Source of the DNA: Streptomyces sp. H27-C3
Lineage (GTDB): Bacteria > Actinomycetota > Actinomycetes > Streptomycetales > Streptomycetaceae
Reading direction: 5' to 3'
NCBI RefSeq assembly: GCF_030063415.1
Contig: NZ_JASITA010000050.1
Coordinates: forward strand, 14,885-48,678
Length of the DNA: 33,794 nt
Below are positions 7,120 to 13,798 of this stretch, piece after piece (position 1 is the stretch's first letter; each line of letters starts with the position of its first letter). A program made the position numbers and the translations under genes. The notes beneath the pieces are model-generated. The model searched no databases, was not told where the DNA came from, and was given only the letters and a program-made list of their open reading frames with translations.

Positions 7120-7185
7120 ATCCCGCGTGGCCGCAGTCTTGCCTCTCCCGCCACGTGGCGCTTGAGCGAGGCTTTTCAGTGGGGG
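7120..7185 (-). repeat. Right 66-bp inverted repeat flanking the acetyltransferase
   Basis: Reverse complement of 5969-6034 with one mismatch. The matching outer segment continues to about 7203 without the insertion seen in the left copy. No direct repeat flanking the pair could be made out. Confidence 0.85.
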
Positions 7186-7261
7186 AGGTGGTCTCTTCGG
7201 CAGGGACGGCCATTCCGCTTGCGGTGAGGCACCCCTCTTCCTAGAGAGTTAAGGAGAGACA

Positions 7262-7434
7262 GCGTCCGCAGCGTCCGCACCGCTGCTGTCACCTCTCCTG
7301 ACCTGCATTGACTCTGCGGACGCTAAACAGATTGTTTAGCGTCCGCCAGCGTCCGCAGGATCACCCCCCTTCTGAGGGCATCACCCCAGCTCAAAGCGCG
7401 CATAGAGGGGGGAAACTGCGGATGCTGCGGACGC
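7262..7434. repeat. GCGTCCGCA iteron array
   Basis: Six GCGTCCGC(A/C) words on either strand at 7262, 7271, 7315 (inverted), 7339, 7349 and 7426 (inverted), plus a variant TGCGGATGC at 7417. Three of them build or adjoin the long palindrome at 7316-7346. Confidence 0.7.
7316..7346. promoter_or_regulatory. Perfect 14-bp-arm palindrome
   Basis: GCGGACGCTAAACA (7316-7329), spacer GAT, TGTTTAGCGTCCGC (7333-7346). The AT-rich centre within iterons looks like an operator or a cruciform/nicking-type site more than a terminator. No neighbouring gene explains it. Confidence 0.6.
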
Positions 7435-7608
7435 TGGCCCTCTACCTGGGAAGGCTGAATCATAGGGGTAGGGGATTCCGCTTTCCGATGTTGCAGCAGT
7501 CCGCCCAACCCGCGACAGCAACCGCGCTTCGAGACCCCCAGCGCACAGAGGCAGGCGAGCGTGAGCGAAGCGAACCGCCAAAGGTCGTGCGACCAACGGC
7601 CGCCCCTT

Positions 7609-7733
7609 CTAGCACTCTCTGTGACAACGCAACAGACCGGACCTGCTGCTAGGTCTAGCAGTCAGGGATGCTAGACCTAGCATCCCCGCTAGCACCCCAA
7701 ATGCCTGCTGACCATGTGTCTAGCATCTAGCAA
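7609..7733. promoter_or_regulatory. CTAGCA operator array with two TGCTAGGTCTAGCA sites
   Basis: Two palindromes share the identical 14-bp core TGCTAGGTCTAGCA (7647-7660, and on the other strand 7669-7682), the second inside a perfect 22-bp palindrome at 7665-7686. Further CTAGCA words lie at 7610, 7689, 7720 and 7727. The GTCTAG centre resembles operators of GntR/HutC-type regulators such as the KorSA class of AICEs. No such regulator gene is left here. Confidence 0.6.
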
Positions 7734-7744
7734 CTGACGTGCAG

Positions 7745-7772
7745 AAAGCCCGGTTTCGACGTGAAACCGGGG
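7745..7772 (-). terminator. Hairpin at the end of the XRE-regulator fragment
   Basis: AGCCCGGTTTC and GAAACCGGGGCT pair around GACGT with one bulge. Read on the minus strand it follows the regulator fragment, suggesting that the original gene ended before it and that the present longer frame is accidental. Confidence 0.5.
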
Positions 7773-8130
7773 CTCCGGAGAGGACCAGCCGCCGCTAGGG
7801 GCTCGCGCGCGACAGCTACGCTTCATCTCTGCCGCCAGCTCGCGGCTCGTCATGATGAGCGACGGCACCGACTGGCGGTCGCCTGCGAGGGCCCGCTCCC
7901 CCATGATGAGCGCCTGTTCGAGGTCGCCCCCACGTGCGGCCGTGACGCGCGCTTCCGCGCTCCGCATGGGCTTGCGCTCCGTCCCGTCGAAGTCCATGCC
8001 CTCGCGCAGTACTTCGCTCGCGAGGGTGCTCGCGAGTCGGTCCTCACCGACAAGGCGATAGCAGTCCATCGCGTAGAAATCGAACTTGGCCGGGTCCACC
8101 ACAAAGTGGTTGTCCAGGTTCTCGGGGTGC
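7773..8130 (-). pseudogene. C-terminal fragment of an XRE/TPR-type regulator
   Basis: The frame reads ENLDNHFVVDPAKFDFYAMDCYRLVGEDRLA followed, in pieces, by AEARVTAARGGDLEQALIMG and SVPSLIMTSRELAAEM. These are hallmarks of the C-terminal TPR-like half of the Streptomyces XRE regulators found on mobile elements. The N-terminal helix-turn-helix half is absent: the frame begins at the junction with the excisionase fragment near 8131. The frame runs on to 7689, but through a hairpin and the CTAGCA array, so the true end is probably near 7780-7800. It cannot bind DNA as it stands. Recognition is by motif memory only. Confidence 0.65.
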
Positions 8131-8232
8131 GGCATCGGCCCGACCGGCTTCCGCGTCGGCAAACACGTCCGCTACGACCCCGCCGCCGTACACGACTGGA
8201 TCGCCCAGCAGACCGCCCGCGAAGCGGCCTGA
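8131..8232 (+). pseudogene. C-terminal fragment of an AICE-type excisionase
   Basis: Thirty-four codons ending in TGA read GIGPTGFRVGKHVRYDPAAV and end WIAQQTAREAA. This is the wing and C-terminal part of the small helix-turn-helix excisionases encoded just upstream of integrases in Streptomyces elements. The recognition-helix part (about 35 residues, normally with a motif like LGVPxxTLYxW) is missing, replaced by the head-on regulator fragment. The remaining gene order, excisionase then integrase, is as expected. The fragment lacks a start codon and is presumably dead, which would leave the element unable to excise. Confidence 0.7.
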
Positions 8233-8316
8233 CAACGATCCCCGAGTTGCTACCCAAACCCCCAGTGATCAGGCCCCTAGCAAGTAGCGGGCCTGGCCTC
8301 GCGCACCCCAAAAACC

Positions 8317-8346
8317 GCCGGAGAGCGGCCGATTGCCCTCTCCGGC
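8317..8346 (+). terminator. Hairpin between excisionase remnant and arm-domain gene
   Basis: GCCGGAGAG (8317-8325) and CTCTCCGGC (8338-8346) form a perfect 9-bp stem with a 12-nt loop, 28 nt before the next start codon. It could be a terminator or an attenuator. Confidence 0.5.
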
Positions 8347-8373
8347 CCTGCTACCGAACAGGAGTCACCAGCC

Positions 8374-8589
8374 ATGTCCGCCCACTTCGAAGACCGCTGG
8401 TTCCACCGACCGGAGCACACAGCCGACCGCGTCCCCACCGCCCGCCAGGGCAGGGACCCGCGCTACCGCGCCCAGTTCATCGACCCCGGCACCGGGGCCC
8501 GCAAGACCAAGACGTTCCACCACCACCGCGACGCACAGCGCTGGCTCACCCGCACCGAAACCGCCCGCCTCCTGAAGGGGAGGATCTGA
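8374..8589 (+). CDS. Stand-alone integrase arm-binding-domain protein
   Basis: A 71-aa protein that parallels the first 80 residues of the integrase encoded next to it. Both start with a short polar lead and (E/Q)DRWF, then RYRAxx(I/F)xPxG, KxKxF and a final W-containing helix (RDAQRWLTRTETARLLKG against RLAEQWLSSISADVARGQ). That region of the integrase is the arm-type DNA-binding domain. The gene has a good ribosome site (AGGAG), ends one base before the integrase ATG, and its last codons contain the integrase ribosome site (GGGGAGGA), so the two are coupled. It may bind arm sites and modulate recombination, or be the rest of a second integrase. No separate family is recognised. Confidence 0.7.
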   Translation: MSAHFEDRWFHRPEHTADRVPTARQGRDPRYRAQFIDPGTGARKTKTFHHHRDAQRWLTRTETARLLKGRI

Positions 8590-8590
8590 C

Positions 8591-9825
8591 ATGGCAGGAA
8601 GCATCCAAGACCGTTGGTTCAAGACCGAGACCGACACCAACGGCAAGACCGTCCGCACCAAGACCGACCGCCACGGCGGCGGCATGCGATACCGCGCCCG
8701 CTACTTCGCTCCGGACGGCAAGCGGAAGTCCAAGTCATTCGCCGACGGGCAGAAGCGTCTCGCTGAGCAGTGGCTCAGCAGCATCAGCGCAGATGTGGCC
8801 CGCGGGCAGTACATCGACCCGAACGCGGCCCGGACGTCCTTCCAGGACTTCGCGGAGAGGTGGCTTGCGAGTCAGAGCGGCGACCCGAACACGAAGGCGT
8901 CGATGCAGTCGCAGCTCACGTTGCACGTCTTCCCGCGCATCGGGGCGCGTCCGCTGGGGTCGTTCCAGCCGAGTCACATCCGTGAGTTCGTGACGCAGCT
9001 CGAAGCTTCCGGCATGTCCGGCTCGTACGCCCGCGTCATCTTCTCCAACGTACGGGCCATCCTGAGCGCGGCCGTGGAAGACGGCTGCCTGCCCAAGAAC
9101 CCGTGCCACTCGCGCACGGTGACGCTCCCGGAGATGGGCGCGCGGCGCGTAGTGCCGTGGCTCCCGGAACGCGTCTTCGCCATGCGCGCCGCCCGGGTCG
9201 AGCGGTTCCGGGCCATGGTGGACGTGGGCGCCGGCTGCGGGCTGCGGCAGGGCGAAATCCTCGGCCTGGCCGTGGACGCGATCGACTTCGACAACGACAC
9301 GTTGCACGTCGTCCAGCAGCTCAAGCTCAGCCTGAGTCAGCCCGTGTTCGCACCCCCGAAGGGCGGCAAGTTGCGTGCGTCCCGCTCCCCGAACCCGTCG
9401 CGGACGCCCTCAAGGCACACATGAAGCTCTTCCCACCGGTGGAGGTGACGCTGCCGTGGATGCGGAAAGGCGGGCCGCCCGTGACCAAGCTGCTGCTCTT
9501 CAGCGGGCCAAAGGGCGGGCACGTCTGGCGTACGTCGCTGAATGAAGACCACTGGAAGCCCGCACTCTCCAAGGTCGGCGTCATCCCGAAGGCGAAGAGC
9601 CGCGAGCACGTGGCTGCACGCGAACACGGCATGCACGCGCTGCGGCACTTCTACGCGTCGATCCTGCTGGACGCCGGGGAGAGCATCAAGGCTCTGGCGG
9701 AGTACCTCGGTCACTCCGATCCGGGGCTCACGCTGCGGGTGTACGCGCACCTCATGCCGACCAGCCGCGACCGTGCGCGGCAGGCCCTGGGGTGGGCGCT
9801 ACGGCCTCAGGGTCCCCCGCTCTAA
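8591..9825 (+). pseudogene. Tyrosine integrase with a single frameshift
   Basis: Site-specific recombinase of the phage-integrase family. The first frame (8591 to about 9378) holds the arm-binding domain (about 1-85), the core-binding SAM-like domain (about 85-180) and the first catalytic Arg, R219, in GCGLRQGE, then the beta-hairpin Lys region PPKGGKLR. The rest of the catalytic domain continues in another frame from about 9379 with VPLPEPVADALKAHM, HALRHF (His/Arg), LGHSDP (His) and the nucleophile Tyr in RVYAHLM. A one-base loss near 9371-9381 explains it; the first frame stops at 9424. Restored, the protein would be about 411 aa with all catalytic residues. The gene points at attR, 80 bp away. 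The shift could be real decay or a sequencing slip. Confidence 0.88.
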
Positions 9826-9842
9826 GGGCCCACAGTGGGCCC
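9826..9842. terminator. Palindrome directly after the integrase stop
   Basis: GGGCCCAC, one base, GTGGGCCC. It is adjacent to the TAA stop and has too short a loop for an RNA hairpin as written, so it may be an integrase arm-type or accessory site instead. Confidence 0.35.
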
Positions 9843-9853
9843 AGCACAAGAAA

Positions 9854-9892
9854 ACGCCCTCCATCCGCGCAGAAAGCGCAGGTGGGGGGCGT
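9854..9892 (-). terminator. Element-borne replacement terminator for gpm
   Basis: On the minus strand, downstream of gpm, two 17-nt arms (9854-9870 and 9876-9892) pair with only G-U type or single mismatches around a 5-nt loop, followed by TTTTCTTG. It lies inside the element, 12 nt past the gpm stop, and shares the word GCAGGTGGGGGGC with the ancestral terminator at 5192-5227. Confidence 0.75.
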
Positions 9893-9903
9893 GATCACTG
9901 AAC

Positions 9904-10665
9904 CTACTTCTTCTTGCCCTGGTTCTTCACGGCCTCGATGGCCGCCTTCGCGGCCTCCGGGTCCAGGTACGTGCCGCCCTTCTCGAGGGGGCGGAAGTCC
10001 GCGTCGAGCTCGTATGCGAGCGGGATGCCGGTCGGGATGTTCAAGCCGGTGATGTCCTCGTCCGATACGCCGTCGAGGTGCTTGACCAGGCCGCGCAGGG
10101 AGTTGCCGTGGGCGGCGACCAGGACGGTGCGGCCGGCCAGCAGGTCCGGGACGATGGCGTCGTACCAGTACGGCAGCATGCGCTCGACGACGTCCTTGAG
10201 GCACTCGGTGCGCGGGCGCAGCTCGCTGGGGATCGTCGCGTAGCGCGGGTCGTCGCTCTGCGAGAACTCGGTGCCGTCTTCCAGCACCGGCGGCGGGGTG
10301 TCGTAGGAGCGGCGCCACAGCATGAACTGCTCCTCGCCGAACTCCGCGAGGGTCTGCGCTTTGTCCTTGCCCTGGAGCGCGCCGTAGTGGCGCTCGTTCA
10401 GGCGCCAGGAGCGGTGGACGGGGATCCAGTGGCGGTCCGCGGAGTCCAGCGCGAGCTGGGCGGTGCGGATCGCGCGGCGCTGGAGGGAGGTGTGCAGTAC
10501 GTCGGGCAGCAGGCCGGCGTCCTTGAGGAGCTCACCGCCGCGTACCGCCTCCTTCTCGCCCTTCTCGGTGAGGTTGACGTCCACCCATCCGGTGAACAGA
10601 TTCTTCGCGTTCCAGTCGCTCTCGCCGTGGCGGAGGAGGATCAGCTTGTACGGTGCGTCGGCCAT
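9904..10665 (-). CDS. gpmA: 2,3-bisphosphoglycerate-dependent phosphoglycerate mutase
   Basis: Glycolytic and gluconeogenic enzyme interconverting 3- and 2-phosphoglycerate in the cytoplasm. It has 253 aa, the usual length for the dPGM family in actinobacteria. The phosphohistidine is H13 in LILLRHGESDWN; E91 in RLNERHYGALQG is the acid/base residue; the second active-site His is H186 in VLVAAHGNSLRG. The ATG at 10665 is chosen because the protein starts MADAPYKLILLRHG; a longer frame upstream has no family character. The 3' end (NQGKKK, stop TAG) is the attachment site of the element, and the final bases come from the element, yet the protein is unchanged. Confidence 0.97.
   Translation of the reverse strand: MADAPYKLILLRHGESDWNAKNLFTGWVDVNLTEKGEKEAVRGGELLKDAGLLPDVLHTSLQRRAIRTAQLALDSADRHWIPVHRSWRLNERHYGALQGKDKAQTLAEFGEEQFMLWRRSYDTPPPVLEDGTEFSQSDDPRYATIPSELRPRTECLKDVVERMLPYWYDAIVPDLLAGRTVLVAAHGNSLRGLVKHLDGVSDEDITGLNIPTGIPLAYELDADFRPLEKGGTYLDPEAAKAAIEAVKNQGKKK
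9905..9922. other. attR: 18-bp core inside the gpm 3' end
   Basis: TACTTCTTCTTGCCCTGG, identical to attL at 5243-5260. On the minus strand it encodes the last gpm codons and most of the stop. The integrase gene ends 80 bp to its left, the expected int-att arrangement. Confidence 0.85.
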
Positions 10666-10693
10666 GCGTACGAGCCTAATCCACGCCCCCGGA

Positions 10694-10710
10694 TTGACGC
10701 CCGCCGTCAA
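10694..10710. promoter_or_regulatory. TTGACG-CCCGC-CGTCAA palindrome between gpm and the MFS gene
   Basis: A 6-bp-arm inverted repeat with a 5-bp spacer, followed at once by TTGACT, which could be a -35 element for the MFS gene. Operator-like; the regulator is unknown. Confidence 0.4.
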
Positions 10711-10786
10711 TTGACTCGCACCCCCGAGCGGGCGACTTGTAAGTTGCGGGCAACAGGCGGGGCGCTTACAGCACAGGGGGACGTAC

Positions 10787-12091
10787 ATGTCGGTCGCGAG
10801 TATGCGAAGGGCCACGCGCGAGAGCGTTTCGGGGCTGCCCAGGGAGTTCTGGTGGCTCTGGACCAGCACGCTGGTCAATCGGCTCGGGGCCTTCGTCGCG
10901 ACCTTCATGGCTCTGTATCTGACCCTGGACCGCGGCTACTCCGCCTCGTACGCGGGCCTGGTGGCCTCGCTGCACGGGCTCGGCGGGGTCGTCTCCTCGC
11001 TGGGCGCGGGCGTCATGGCGGACCGGCTCGGCCGGCGTCCCACTCTCCTGATCTCGCAGAGCGCCACCGCGGCCTCGGTCGCGCTCCTTGGCTTCATGCA
11101 CCACCCGGTGGCCATCGCGGGGGTGGCCTTCCTGGTGGGGATGGCGAGCAACGCTTCGCGGCCCGCCGTGCAGGCGATGATGGCGGACATCGTCAAGCCC
11201 GAGGACCGGGTGCGGGCGTTCTCGCTGAACTACTGGGCGATCAACCTCGGCTTCGCGATCTCCTCGATGGCCGCGGGCTTCATCGCCGAATACAGCTATC
11301 TGGCGGGCTTCCTCGGGGAGGCCGTGATGACGCTGGCGTGCGCGGTGGTGGTCTTCCTGAAGCTGCCGGAGTCCCGGCCCACCCAGGCCAGGGACGCTGC
11401 GGGCAAGTCGACGGAGCCGCGGGTCGGGATGGGGGCCGTACTGCGCGACGGACGTTTCATGAGCCTGGTCGGGCTGTCGTTCGTCGTCGCGTTGATCTTC
11501 CAGCAGGGGTATGTCGGTCTGCCGGTGGCGATGGGTACGGACGGCTTCACCAGCGCCGACTTCGGTCTGGCCATCGCCATCAACGGGGTGCTGATCGTGG
11601 CACTGCAGATCCCCGTCACGCGCTACATCGAGCACCGGGACCCGCGGCGGCTGCTGATCATCTCCTCGCTGCTCGCGGGGTCCGGCTTCGGGCTCACCGC
11701 CTTCGCCGGGTCGATCGCGGTGTACGCGATGACCGTGTGCGTGTGGTCGCTGGCGGAGATCGTCAACGCGCCGACCCAGACAGGCCTGGTGGTGCGGCTC
11801 TCTCCGGTGCACGGGCGCGGACGCTACCAGGGGATGTACACGATGTCCTGGTCGGCGGCGGCGCTGGTCGCCCCGCTGATGGCCGGCTTCCTGATCGACC
11901 GGTACGGCGCGGAGTGGCTGTGGGGCGCCTGCGCGGTGCTCGGCACGGTGGCGGCGGGCGGGTACTGGCTGCTGATGCGGGGGCTTCCGGCGGAGGAAGG
12001 GCTGGGCGCGGAGGAGGCAATGGTGGCCTCCCCCGCAGCCGCCGTCGTCTCGGTGCGCAAGAAGAAGGGCAGGGCCGGGGTCAGCGCCTGA
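10787..12091 (+). CDS. MFS transporter, 12-TM drug/metabolite exporter type
   Basis: Inner-membrane major facilitator protein, 434 aa, with 12 predicted membrane helices and the family signature GVMADRLGRRPTLL in the loop between helices 2 and 3. It belongs to the DHA1-like (MdtH-like) multidrug group. The substrate cannot be read from sequence. The helix 6-7 loop (about 200-220) and the C-terminus (RKKKGR) are basic, consistent with cytoplasmic positions. The ATG at 10787 follows GGGGGACGTAC. It is divergent from gpm, and its stop overlaps the stop of the convergent beta-helix pseudogene by 11 nt. Confidence 0.85.
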   Translation: MSVASMRRATRESVSGLPREFWWLWTSTLVNRLGAFVATFMALYLTLDRGYSASYAGLVASLHGLGGVVSSLGAGVMADRLGRRPTLLISQSATAASVALLGFMHHPVAIAGVAFLVGMASNASRPAVQAMMADIVKPEDRVRAFSLNYWAINLGFAISSMAAGFIAEYSYLAGFLGEAVMTLACAVVVFLKLPESRPTQARDAAGKSTEPRVGMGAVLRDGRFMSLVGLSFVVALIFQQGYVGLPVAMGTDGFTSADFGLAIAINGVLIVALQIPVTRYIEHRDPRRLLIISSLLAGSGFGLTAFAGSIAVYAMTVCVWSLAEIVNAPTQTGLVVRLSPVHGRGRYQGMYTMSWSAAALVAPLMAGFLIDRYGAEWLWGACAVLGTVAAGGYWLLMRGLPAEEGLGAEEAMVASPAAAVVSVRKKKGRAGVSA

Positions 12092-13479
12092 GGGCGCGCT
12101 GGGCCTCGTACAGATTCCGGGGGCGTACGGCGGCGGGGGCGCCGTACGCCTCCAGGCGTGAGCCCAGTTCGCCGGTGAAGTCCGGGGTGTCGGTCTGGTC
12201 GAACTCACGGACCGTGGAGATGCCGACCGTGGCGCTGTACGGCGCGATGGTGTCGATTTTCACGAGTCCGGCGCGAGCGTTGGTGACCGTGACGTTCCAG
12301 TGGGTGAAGCGGGCGCCGTAGAGCGGGCCCGCGCTGGCGTCGCCGCCGTGGCGGCCATTGTTGTTGACCGTGATCTCGGTGCGGACGTTGGCGAAGGGCA
12401 TGCCTCGGTGGGCGTCGAAGGTGCCCATCCCCATGGTGCCGCGCGACCAGACGTCGTAGCTGGACAGGTCCTCGACGTTGATGCCGTGCAGCTGGGTGCA
12501 GGCCGGGGCGGGGACGGTCCGCGCGGCGATGGCGAAGTCCTCGATGAGGTTGTCGTGCGAGCCCTCGCGGCAGAAGTACGGGTGGTGCGAGCCGCGGCCC
12601 TCGACGCGGGTGCGGCGCAGGGTGCAGGCGGAGGCGGCGACCAGGCCGAAGCCGTTGTCGGCGTGCCGGACGGTGATGTCCTCGGCCCAGCAGTCTTACG
12701 CGCACTGGAAGGTGACGCCGTTGTAGCCGGTGTCGAGGAGGTGCGGCGACTGCGGGGTCTCGACCGCTTCGAGGGTGAGGCCCTCCACGCCGGAGCCGGT
12801 GAGGGCCTCCACGTGGGAGCCGGTGAGGGCCTCCACGTGGGTGGTGATGCGGGGGTCCCATTCGGGGCGTACGTCGAGGGGCAGGGGGCGCTCGAAGGTG
12901 ACCCTGCGCCCCTTGATGGCGCTGATGCGCACCGGCCACTCGTACGGCACGTACGAGGTCAGCTTCGTCTTGTCGTCCCACTGGTACGTCTCGGGGCCCG
13001 AGCCGCCGCCCGCCATATGCTCCAGGAGGGTGTGGCCGGCGTCGTCGGCGAGGCGCAGGAGGGCGAGTTGGCCGCGCTGGAGGCGGGAGGCGTCGTGGAC
13101 GGTGACGGCGCGGTCACCTCGGTGGGCGGGGGCGACGGTGGTGAGGGTGCGCCACTCGTCGCGGGCGTTGCCGGTCCAGCCCTCGAAGGGCCAGGCCCTC
13201 GCCCTGATGGCCGCGGTGAGGGTCTCGTAACGCCCTTGCGGGCAGAGCCAGATGAGGCCGCCGGCCCAGGACCAGCTGGACTTGTCGGCGCCGTAGCGGC
13301 TGCCGTACGGGCCGATCAGCTCGGTGAGAGGTTGCTGATGTGGCCGAGGTGGCCGAGGTGGCCGGGCCTGCGGCGAATGCGGGGGTTGCGCTTGCTGCCG
13401 CGACGGCTGTCGCTGTCGCTGTCGTGAGGAGGGTGCGTCTGGTGAAGGTGCGAGTGTGGGCGTGCCGCGGGTTACTCAT
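12081..13479 (-). pseudogene. Tat-exported parallel beta-helix protein, broken
   Basis: Three open pieces form one gene. The N-terminus (from ATG 13479, ribosome site GGAGG) has a twin-arginine signal, RTFTRRTLLTTATATAVAAA, with cleavage after ATPAFA. Near 13340 a frameshift moves the reading into the frame starting TELIGPYGSRYGADKSSW, and this runs through SGPETYQWDDKTKLTSYVPY to an in-frame TAA at 12696-12698 (CA-stop-DCWAEDITVRHADNGFGL). The same frame then continues to 12081. The repeating I-x-V-x-N/D pattern (DITVRHADN, TEITVNNNG, NVTVTNARAG) suggests a right-handed beta-helix, as in pectate-lyase-like secreted proteins. Restored length would be about 465 aa. Two independent lesions make a true pseudogene likely. 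Confidence 0.75.
12793..12840. repeat. 24-bp perfect tandem repeat in the beta-helix pseudogene
   Basis: Two identical 24-nt units (12793-12816, 12817-12840) encode HVEALTGS twice, followed by a divergent third unit GVEGLTLE. The unit is in frame. Confidence 0.8.
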
Positions 13480-13672
13480 GAGCCGCCTCCATGTATGTGG
13501 ACAGCGCTCAGGTGGGTGTTGGGCGCGGGCATGCCATGGGGTGGGGGTGGGGGCGTGGGGAAGGGGTGCGGGCGTGGGCCGGTGCGGGTGCGTGGGCCGG
13601 TGCGGGTTGCCTGCGGCGCTGTCCCCTACCCGCCCCTTCCCGAACTGGGGCTCCGCCCCAGACCTCGGTCCT
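13480..13672. other. G-rich intergenic stretch with a Streptomyces-type repeat
   Basis: Low-complexity GTGGG/GTGCGGG runs, then an inverted repeat around GGGGCTCCGCCCC that belongs to the common Streptomyces intergenic element ending in CTCAAACGCCGG. No gene seen. Confidence 0.5.
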
Positions 13673-13746
13673 CAAACGCCGGACAGGCTGAAGTGGTCCA
13701 GGGTTTCAGCAAACGCCGGACAGGCTGAAGTGGTCCAGGGTTTCAG
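13673..13746. repeat. 37-bp tandem duplication of an intergenic repeat
   Basis: Two identical 37-nt units (13673-13709, 13710-13746), each starting CAAACGCCGGACAGGCTGAA. The first is the tail of the intergenic REP-like element described just before it. Confidence 0.85.
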
Positions 13747-13798
13747 GCGGTTCGGCGTGCGGGCACGCGGCGGCAGCCGTGGAATGTCTCAGCGCCCG

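Larger units (their letters stand above)
5243..9922. mobile_element. Degenerate integrative element inserted at the gpm 3' end
   Basis: A 4.68-kb segment flanked by the 18-bp direct repeat of the gpm 3' end, with a tyrosine integrase reading toward the right boundary only 80 bp from it. Contents in order: repeat and palindrome arrays, acetyltransferase cassette, XRE-regulator fragment, excisionase fragment, arm-domain gene, frameshifted integrase. No replication, transfer or phage structural gene remains. The regulator and excisionase families are those common in actinomycete integrative and conjugative elements (AICEs), so an AICE remnant is the best guess. It separates gpm from the phoU/phoRP cluster, which are close neighbours in mycobacteria. 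Confidence 0.8.

Noticed and set aside
5395..7733. CRISPR array
   Set aside because: The repeated words are only 7-9 bp, irregularly spaced and occur in both orientations; no 24-37-bp repeats with regular spacers.
7761..8993. A 410-codon plus-strand open frame
   Set aside because: It passes out of frame through the regulator fragment, excisionase fragment, arm-domain gene and integrase, each of which has better-supported frames.
10078..12321. A 747-codon plus-strand open frame
   Set aside because: It runs antisense to gpm and out of frame through the MFS gene. No domain is recognisable; the MFS frame explains the region.
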